Below the pieces are notes generated by a model, which saw only the letters and a list, made by a program, of their open reading frames with translations, was not told where the DNA came from and searched no databases. From Chloroflexota bacterium (GTDB taxonomy: Bacteria; Chloroflexota; Dehalococcoidia; UBA3495), in the NCBI GenBank assembly GCA_022571575.1, contig JACZXN010000164.1, positions 1 to 5,106 on the forward strand: a stretch of DNA of 5,106 nt, in the 5' to 3' direction. The position numbers and the translations under genes were made by a program. Shown here piece by piece: positions 1 through 4,722 of the stretch (the first letter of the stretch is position 1; the number at the start of each line of letters is the position of its first letter).

Positions 1-744
1 CAGACGTCCTGAGACGCGATCAGGCGGCTGCGCAGCGAATATGTGCCTGAGGCGTTCCAGGGCGTCCCGGCCGGGGTTTACGTGACCGGGGAAACCGCCA
101 TGAACATCGATTTCTTCGACATGTCGAAGGACGCGGCCAAGGTGGTGATCCCCTTCGTGCTGGCGGTCAGTTTCCTGCTGTTGATGGTCGTCTTCCGGTC
201 GATCGTCGTGCCGATCAAGGCGATAATCCTCAACCTGCTTTCAGTGGGCGCAACCTACGGGATCCTGGTGCTCGTCTTCCAGAAGGGCGTGATGGCCGAT
301 GTGCTGGGCTTCCAGCAGGCGGGGACGGTCGAGGCGTGGATACCCATCTTCCTCTTCGCCATCATCTTCGGGCTTTCCATGGACTACCACGTGTTCCTGC
401 TGAGCCGGATACGGGAACGGTTCGACGAGACGCTGGACAACACCGAGTCGGTGGCGTTCGGTATCCGCTCCACCGGAAGGTTGATCACCGGCGCCGCGCT
501 CATCATGGTTGCGGTGTTCGGGGCCTTCGCCGCGGGCGACCTGGTGGCGCTGCAACAGATGGGCTTCGGCCTGGGGATCGCCATACTGTTGGATGCCACC
601 ATCGTGCGCATGGTCTTGGTGCCCGCCAGCATGAAGCTCCTGGGCAGCTGGAACTGGTATCTGCCCTCGTGGCTGGAGCGGATGCCGGACTTCCGGGTTG
701 AACCCCGCGAGGCAGCGCAGGTCCCAGCGGCCGCCGACGACTAG
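1..744 (+). CDS. MMPL/RND-family membrane transporter, C-terminal part (5' truncated, in-frame TGA near the edge)
   Basis: C-terminal membrane half of an MMPL-type RND transporter, an inner-membrane proton-driven exporter family; substrate unknown. Numbering from the GTG at 43, hydrophobic segments lie at about residues 33-52, 57-79, 98-120, 147-166 and 174-200. The hallmark GLSMDYHVFLLSRIRE (110-125) sits in the third, and ATIVRMVLVPASMKLLG (185-201) is the usual final helix. The tail after residue 208 is short and polar, as expected at the end of this family. The frame is still coding upstream of 43: codons 13-42 read DAIRRLRSEY, which runs straight into the conserved VPEAF. The GTG at 43 is therefore probably not the true start and has no clear Shine-Dalgarno. 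A TGA at 10-12 interrupts the frame, so the gene may be intact with an error, frameshifted or decayed. It ends with TAG, followed by a strong terminator. Family assignment is firm; the 5' state is not. Confidence 0.85.
10..12 (+). other. In-frame TGA in the transporter reading frame
   Basis: Read in the transporter frame, the window begins Q-T-S-TGA-D-A-I-R-R-L-R. The residues after the TGA look like the conserved segment before VPEAF in MMPL proteins, so the stop falls inside a real gene. Possible explanations are a base-call error, a one-base indel (a missing G after position 13 would give P-E-D-A-I from frame 2), a true nonsense mutation, or recoding. Selenocysteine is unlikely: this loop has no redox role in the family, and the only nearby hairpin is the short palindrome GCTGCGCAGC at 27-36. 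Only 9 bases upstream are visible. Confidence 0.5.
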
Positions 745-770
745 GCTAGCCCGCGAAAACCGAAAAGCAC

Positions 771-805
771 AATGTGGGGGCACGGTACAGCCGTGCCCCC
801 ACATT
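771..805 (+). terminator. Perfect 15-bp hairpin terminator after the transporter gene
   Basis: AATGTGGGGGCACGG (771-785) pairs perfectly with CCGTGCCCCCACATT (791-805) around the loop TACAG. It lies 27 nt after the transporter TAG. The following CTTAT is only weakly U-rich, but the A-rich stretch before the stem and the long GC-rich stem are typical of a factor-independent terminator. The next gene is on the same strand, so this separates two transcription units. Confidence 0.85.
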
Positions 806-831
806 CTTATCAGCGTTAAGCGTGGCGCAAG

Positions 832-851
832 GTAGCCGCACAGGCTACAAT
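832..851 (+). promoter_or_regulatory. Candidate -10 box with overlapping inverted repeat upstream of the aminotransferase
   Basis: TACAAT (846-851) matches five of six bases of the sigma-70 -10 consensus. It lies after the upstream terminator and about 80 nt before the aminotransferase ATG. No good -35 box is seen at the expected spacing. An inverted repeat, GTAGCC (832-837) and GGCTAC (843-848) with a 5-nt spacer, overlaps the -10 and could be an operator or chance. Weak call. Confidence 0.35.
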
Positions 852-931
852 ACGCCTCTATCGGCAGCGCGGCAGCGGTCGTTTCGGCGAACGAGAACGG
901 CGAGAGTTGTGCGAGAGTTGAAGGAGGCCTG

Positions 932-2266
932 ATGGCAACGATCCTAGAGGACTACATCGCCAAGCACCCGGGCTCGGCCCAGCGGCACCTGGAGGCTTCC
1001 AAACTGTTCCCCGACGGCGTGACCCACGACACCCGTTACGCCCAGCCCTTCCCGCTGTACATGACCCACGGAGAAGGCCCGCGCAAGTGGGACGTGGACG
1101 GCAACGAGTATGTGGACTACGTATCGGGCCACGGGGCGTTGTTGCTGGGACATTCCCACCCCGCCATCGCCGACGCCGTGAGCAAGCAGATCCTCCGCGG
1201 CACCCACCTGGGCGCGTCAACCGATGAGGAGATCCGCTGGGCCAACGCCATCAAGGCGCTGATGCCCGCCATCGAAAAACTCCGCTTCCACAGCTCCGGC
1301 ACGGAGGCCACTCTGATGGCCATGCGCTTGGCCCGGGCCTATACGGGCCGGGACAAGATCATCAAGTTGCAGGACCACTTTCACGGTTGGCACGACTACG
1401 CCATGGCCGGTTCAGACCGTTCCGCGCCCGGTATCCCCGAGGCCAATCTGGAAACCATGGTGGTGGTCCCGGCCGGAGACCTGGGCGCGGTTGAAGACGC
1501 CGTCAAGCGGGAACCGGACATCGCCGCCCTCATCCTGGAGCCAACCGGGGCCCACTTCGGCCAACTGCCCTTCGACACGCCCAACTACCTCCGGGGTTTG
1601 CGGGAAATCACCGCTCAGCATGGTGTGGTGCTCATATTCGACGAAGTTGTGACCGGGTTCCGGGCGTCTCCGGGAGGCGCTCAGGAGCGCTACGGAATCA
1701 GTCCCGATCTGACCGCCTTGGCCAAGATCGTGGCCGGGGGCTTGCCGGGCGGGGCCGTCGGCGGCAAGGCGGAGATCATCGACATGATCGCCCACCGCAA
1801 CGACCCGGACTGGGACAACACCCACCGCGTTTACCATCCCGGCACCTTCAACGGGAACCCGCTCTCCGCCGTCGCCGGGGCCACGGCCCTGGAGATGATC
1901 GCCTCCCAGCCCATCAACGAGAATGCCGACGCCATGGCCAACAAGCTAAAGGCGGGCCTCAACGAAATCCTGGGCCGGCTGGAGATTCCGGGCCACGCCC
2001 ACGGCATCGCTTCGATGATCCACGTGGTCCTGTCCGATTGTGATTGCGACCGGGAGATCTGCACCATGTCCCACGCCAAGATCGCGGAAACGATCGCCTC
2101 CCCCGCGGTTACAGCCATGAAGCGCGGCCTGCAGAACCGTGGCGTGGACATCATGAGCCGCGAGACTTTCTTGGTGTCCGCTACCCACACCGAAAAAGAG
2201 ATCGACCACACACTAAATGCCTTCCAAGAAACCATGACAGCCGTACGGGCCGACGGTCTGATCTAA
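932..2266 (+). CDS. Class III PLP-dependent aminotransferase, glutamate-1-semialdehyde aminomutase-like
   Basis: A 444-residue cytoplasmic PLP enzyme of fold type I, subgroup III. Visible landmarks: the N-terminal FPDGVTHDTR segment (26-35), typical of glutamate-1-semialdehyde aminomutase relatives; KWDVDGNEYVDYVSGHGALLLGH (52-74, shown here as one run of family residues only in part: DVDGNEYVDY); SSGTEAT (121-127), which contacts the cofactor phosphate; HFHGWHD (149-155), stacking on PLP; IFDEVVTGFR (235-244), with Asp237 at the pyridine nitrogen; Lys265 in LAKIVAGGLPGG as the Schiff-base lysine; GTFNGNPLS (304-312); and the C-terminal VSATHTEKEID (414-424). All catalytic residues are present, so it should be active. 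The ATG has AAGGAGG (921-927) four bases upstream. HemL of E. coli is 426 residues; this protein diverges and has a Cys-rich insert (C370, C372, C377), so a true HemL role is not assured. An omega-transaminase or other amino-acid aminotransferase is equally possible. No heme-pathway gene is adjacent. Confidence 0.92.
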   Translation: MATILEDYIAKHPGSAQRHLEASKLFPDGVTHDTRYAQPFPLYMTHGEGPRKWDVDGNEYVDYVSGHGALLLGHSHPAIADAVSKQILRGTHLGASTDEEIRWANAIKALMPAIEKLRFHSSGTEATLMAMRLARAYTGRDKIIKLQDHFHGWHDYAMAGSDRSAPGIPEANLETMVVVPAGDLGAVEDAVKREPDIAALILEPTGAHFGQLPFDTPNYLRGLREITAQHGVVLIFDEVVTGFRASPGGAQERYGISPDLTALAKIVAGGLPGGAVGGKAEIIDMIAHRNDPDWDNTHRVYHPGTFNGNPLSAVAGATALEMIASQPINENADAMANKLKAGLNEILGRLEIPGHAHGIASMIHVVLSDCDCDREICTMSHAKIAETIASPAVTAMKRGLQNRGVDIMSRETFLVSATHTEKEIDHTLNAFQETMTAVRADGLI

Positions 2267-2287
2267 GATGCCCGCCGCGCCCGATTC

Positions 2288-2296
2288 TGTTAGAAT
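2288..2296 (+). promoter_or_regulatory. Candidate extended -10 promoter for the first dienelactone hydrolase
   Basis: TG-T-TAGAAT is a TGn extended -10 followed by a hexamer with five of six consensus bases, in the 71-nt gap after the aminotransferase. No -35 is evident, which extended -10 promoters can tolerate. It would give a leader of about 35 nt before the ATG at 2338. The first hydrolase may thus be transcribed from here as well as by readthrough, since no terminator is seen in the gap. Confidence 0.4.
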
Positions 2297-2337
2297 TCCC
2301 AAATCTGAGTCCAAACCGTACACTGAGGTGATTCATC

Positions 2338-3048
2338 ATGCCTAGTTTCACTGATAAGCTGACCGTCGGCGGCAGCGATATGGATATGTACGCCGCCCTT
2401 CCCTCCGGCTCCGGACCCCATCCAGCCGTGGTGATCGCCTTCCACGTGGGCGGGTTGGACGATTTCGACAAAAAAATGGCTGACCAGTTGGCCGAGGCGG
2501 GCTTCGTGGCCGTGGTCCCGGACCTATTCCACCGCTTCTCCCAGGAAGTGATGGACGGCCCCCGCTTGGACCGCCTGGGACACCTTAAGGATGCCGACAT
2601 CATCGCCGACATGAACGCCGCCGTGGATTTCCTGACGGGCAACTCCGCCATCGACAACGACCGCATCGGCGTCACCGGCTTCTGCATGGGCGGCCGCATC
2701 GCCTGGCTGATGGCCGCCACCAACCCCATATTCAAGTGCACCGTGCCCTTCTACGGCGGCAATATCATGGGCAATTGGGGACCGGGCGACACTCCATTCT
2801 CCATGGCCGCCAACATCAACTGCCCCATGCTCTTCCACTTCGGCTCGACGGACGGCAATCCATCGCCGGACGACATGGCCAAGATGGACGCGGAGCTTAC
2901 GCGCCTGGGCAAAGCCCATGAATTCCACTCCTACGAGGGCGCCGGGCACGCCTTCATGGACTACACCAACCCGGAACGCCATCACGAAGCGTCGGCCACG
3001 GCGGCCTGGCCCCGGACCATCGACTTCTTCAACAAGCACCTGAAGTAA
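2338..3048 (+). CDS. Dienelactone hydrolase family protein (alpha/beta hydrolase), copy 1
   Basis: A 236-residue soluble alpha/beta hydrolase with no signal peptide, the same length as the classic Pseudomonas dienelactone hydrolase. The catalytic triad is visible: Cys116 in the nucleophile elbow GFCMGG (114-119), Asp172 in FGSTDGNPS and His204 in GAGHAF. PDLFHR (61-66) matches the family PDLY-R segment. The family hydrolyses dienelactones in chloroaromatic breakdown, but many members act on other esters or lactones and the substrate here is unknown. Oddity: the family glutamate of the QEIFG motif (Glu36 in the Pseudomonas enzyme) is replaced by His36 (A-F-H-V-G-G). GAGGTG (2325-2330) lies seven bases before the ATG. 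A paralogue follows at 3332; by hand count 38 of the first 66 residues are identical and the two align without gaps to Cys116. No ring-cleavage or chlorocatechol genes are nearby, so an aromatic-degradation role is not supported by context. Confidence 0.92.
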   Translation: MPSFTDKLTVGGSDMDMYAALPSGSGPHPAVVIAFHVGGLDDFDKKMADQLAEAGFVAVVPDLFHRFSQEVMDGPRLDRLGHLKDADIIADMNAAVDFLTGNSAIDNDRIGVTGFCMGGRIAWLMAATNPIFKCTVPFYGGNIMGNWGPGDTPFSMAANINCPMLFHFGSTDGNPSPDDMAKMDAELTRLGKAHEFHSYEGAGHAFMDYTNPERHHEASATAAWPRTIDFFNKHLK

Positions 3049-3050
3049 GG

Positions 3051-3070
3051 CGGGGTTTCCGGCCCCCGTT
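3051..3070 (+). terminator. Weak terminator-like hairpin after dienelactone hydrolase copy 1
   Basis: CGGGG (3051-3055) pairs with CCCCG (3064-3068) over an 8-nt loop. The stem can extend by two G-U pairs to GG 3049-3050 and TT 3069-3070. It begins three bases after the stop codon and is followed by CTAACCTT, not a clear U-run. Short and only suggestive. Confidence 0.35.
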
Positions 3071-3106
3071 CTAACCTTCGCCCGTGCTGGGAGCTTGCCT
3101 CGACAT

Positions 3107-3198
3107 TGTCATTCTGAGGCGTCAGCCGAAGAATCTCGTTCCAACTGATGCGGCACTGACCAAGAACAATGAGACCCCTTGCTACGCTCGGGGTGACA
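3107..3198. repeat. Dispersed intergenic repeat with imperfect inverted termini (REP/MITE-like)
   Basis: The ends TGTCATTCTGAG (3107-3118) and CTCGGGGTGACA (3187-3198) are inverted relative to each other, with the three differences all allowing G-U pairs in RNA. The similarity continues inward: GCGTCAGC then GAATCTC on the left against GAGACCCC then GCTACGC on the right. From memory, the phrases TCATTCTGAG, GAAGAATCTC and GCTCGGGGTGACA recur between genes in Chloroflexota and some other environmental genomes. Only one copy is in this window, so repetition cannot be shown here. There is no open reading frame and no transposase. The rest of the 3049-3331 gap shows only a small hairpin (GGAAC/GTTCC, 3207-3221) and no gene. 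Confidence 0.55.
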
Positions 3199-3331
3199 GA
3201 GGGAGAGGAACATGAAGTTCCGATTCCATTGGGGCCGCAGATTCTTACTAATATGGCAAAGCCCCGCGCCATGGGAAAGTTAGAGTGGGGGCGTTTCGTC
3301 TGATTTACGTATCTGATCTGAGAGGGGTTGT

Positions 3332-4084
3332 ATGCCGTCATTCTGGGAAAAAGTACCGGTGAACGGGGCCGAGATGGACCTCTACGTCAGCGTTCCCGAC
3401 GGCGCCGGCCCCTTTCCGGCGGTGGTGGTCGCCCAGCATGCCTCGGGCGTGGACAAGTTCATCCAGGACATGGCCGATAAGCTGGCCGTTGCGGGCTACG
3501 CCGCCGTGGCCCCCGACCTGTTCCACCGGATCACCGACGAGATGGTGGAGAGCACCGGCAAGTCCAAGCGCGACCAACTGAACGACCCTGAGATCATCGA
3601 CGACATCAACGCCACGGTGGGATTCCTCGCCGGGCACTCGTCGGTGGACTCGGCCCGCGTGGGCGTTACCGGGTTCTGCATGGGGGGCCGGGTGACCTGG
3701 CTGGCGGCGACGGCCAATCCCATCTTCAAGGCGGCCGTGCCCTACTACGGCGGCAACATCATGGTCCCCTGGGGCAGCGCCACCCAGGCTCCATTCGCGG
3801 CGACATCCGGGATAAAGTGCCCGGTGCTGTTCCACTTCGGGGAGATCGACGAGAACCCGTCTCAGGAGGACATGCTGACGCTGGATGCGGAGCTGAGCAA
3901 AAACAGCATCCCGCATCAGTTCTACACCTATCCAGGGGCCAACCACGCATTCATGAACCCGGCCAACCCGCAGCGGTATCAGAGGACGGCGGCCGAGATG
4001 TCATGGCCGCGTACCTTGGACTTCTTCGATAAGCACCTCAGGGGCGCGCCCGCTTCCGGTTACGACGGACCGGCCTGTGAATAA
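3332..4084 (+). CDS. Dienelactone hydrolase family protein (alpha/beta hydrolase), copy 2
   Basis: A 250-residue soluble paralogue of the preceding hydrolase. The triad is intact: Cys116 in GFCMGG, Asp173 in FGEIDENPS and His205 in GANHAF. The PDLFHR (61-66) and YYGGNIM (138-144) segments are shared with copy 1. It has the same Glu-to-His change at residue 36 (A-Q-H-A-S-G, where the classic enzyme has A-Q-E-I-F-G), so the substitution is a property of this subfamily and not a one-off mutation. It differs by a one-residue insertion between Cys116 and the Asp, a more charged 70-85 region (ESTGKSKRDQLND) and an extra 13-residue C-terminal tail (GAPASGYDGPACE). AGAGGGG (3321-3327) precedes the ATG by four bases. 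The beta-sandwich gene starts 24 nt after the TAA, suggesting co-transcription. The paralogues have diverged clearly, so this is an old duplication, probably with different substrates. Confidence 0.92.
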   Translation: MPSFWEKVPVNGAEMDLYVSVPDGAGPFPAVVVAQHASGVDKFIQDMADKLAVAGYAAVAPDLFHRITDEMVESTGKSKRDQLNDPEIIDDINATVGFLAGHSSVDSARVGVTGFCMGGRVTWLAATANPIFKAAVPYYGGNIMVPWGSATQAPFAATSGIKCPVLFHFGEIDENPSQEDMLTLDAELSKNSIPHQFYTYPGANHAFMNPANPQRYQRTAAEMSWPRTLDFFDKHLRGAPASGYDGPACE

Positions 4085-4108
4085 CTACACAACCATTTAG
4101 GAGTAAAT

Positions 4109-4633
4109 ATGCCCCGCGTAGCATTGGATCTGGAAGTGCCCGCCGACCTGGCGGTGGTCAAGACCACCGGCTGGAGGATCGCCCCTGGGTTGGTCCCCGG
4201 CGAACCCAATCAGGGATTGGTCGCCGAGATGGGTGACAGCCCGGCCCGGCTGCCCGACTACGATGATTCCGGGTGGGAGAAGGACTCCGATATACAGAAG
4301 CGCCGCTCGGTCGGCTTCACATTCGCCTGGTACCGAATCAAGATCACCATTCCCTCCGAGGTCAAGGGCGAGAAAGTGGCCGGGGGCAGGGTCTGGTTCG
4401 AGACCAACGTGGACAACTACGGCGAGGTTTACGTCGACGGCAACATCGACCGGGACAAGTGGGTGGTTACGGGAAACAACACCCCCAAGCGCATCTTGAT
4501 CGAAGACCCGGCGGTCCCCGGAACGGAGCATGTCATCGCCGTTCTGGTGGCGAACGCGCCTCTGGGCGCGCCCGTGGGCACCATATTCATGCGGTACGCC
4601 ACCCTAGCTTTTGAGCCGGCCCCCGGCGCATAA
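4109..4633 (+). CDS. Small stand-alone beta-sandwich protein (GH2 sugar-binding / galactose-binding-like), function unknown
   Basis: A 174-residue protein without a signal peptide, membrane segment or cysteine. The pattern resembles the jelly-roll domain at the N-terminus of family 2 glycoside hydrolases and related carbohydrate-binding domains: GWRIAPG (21-27), LPDYDDSGWEK (48-58, compare the usual P-D-F-D-D-S-x-W), FAWYRIKITIP (72-82), then VDNYGEVYVDGN (101-112), which matches the D-x-x-x-x-V-x-V-N-G turn of that fold. No catalytic glycosidase domain follows, so it cannot be a glycosidase alone. It may bind a ligand or partner. AGGAG (4099-4103) lies five bases before the ATG, and the 24-nt gap to hydrolase copy 2 suggests one operon. 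The fold call rests on motif memory and is moderate; the specific role is unknown. Confidence 0.75.
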   Translation: MPRVALDLEVPADLAVVKTTGWRIAPGLVPGEPNQGLVAEMGDSPARLPDYDDSGWEKDSDIQKRRSVGFTFAWYRIKITIPSEVKGEKVAGGRVWFETNVDNYGEVYVDGNIDRDKWVVTGNNTPKRILIEDPAVPGTEHVIAVLVANAPLGAPVGTIFMRYATLAFEPAPGA

Positions 4634-4667
4634 TCCAACCAACCGCGTGATCGTTAAACCTGGATCT

Positions 4668-4702
4668 CCGGCCGGATGCCCGTTCCCCGGGCCGCCGGCC
4701 GG
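4668..4702 (+). promoter_or_regulatory. Strong compound hairpin between the beta-sandwich gene and the thioredoxin-like gene
   Basis: CCGGCCGG (4668-4675) pairs with CCGGCCGG (4695-4702), each half also being self-complementary. Inside, after a 2x2 internal loop, GCCCG (4678-4682) pairs with CGGGC (4688-4692) around TTCCC. It ends 10 nt before the Shine-Dalgarno of the next gene. There is no U-run (TTGAACAT follows), so it does not look like a simple terminator. It could be a processing or stability element, a partial terminator or a translational control structure. Confidence 0.5.
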
Positions 4703-4712
4703 TTGAACATAT

Positions 4713-4718
4713 GGGAGG
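4713..4718 (+). promoter_or_regulatory. Ribosome binding site that fixes the thioredoxin-like start
   Basis: GGGAGG lies four bases before the ATG at 4723. An in-frame ATG at 4711 would add only four residues, but it has no Shine-Dalgarno upstream and would put this motif inside the coding region. 4723 is therefore preferred. Confidence 0.7.
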
Positions 4719-4722
4719 CGCC

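Noticed and set aside
27..36. Palindrome GCTGCGCAGC as a SECIS for the TGA at 10-12
   Set aside because: The stem is only 3-4 bp, and the transporter position is not a known redox or Cys site.
241..804. Long minus-strand open frame opposite the transporter
   Set aside because: It is a shadow of the transporter in a GC-rich strand, low in recognisable motifs, and it runs through the terminator hairpin.
932..2266. Calling the aminotransferase hemL
   Set aside because: Class III motifs are clear but no other heme gene is nearby and the C-terminal region differs, so the substrate cannot be assigned from sequence alone.
3231..3265. GGGGC/GCCCC inverted repeat as a terminator or regulatory stem
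   Set aside because: Only 5 bp with a 25-nt loop in a GC-rich sequence; no U-run and easily chance.
3338..3946. 202-codon minus-strand open frame opposite hydrolase copy 2
   Set aside because: Antisense shadow rich in His, Val and Gly with no family resemblance; the + strand frame has a full catalytic triad and a ribosome binding site.
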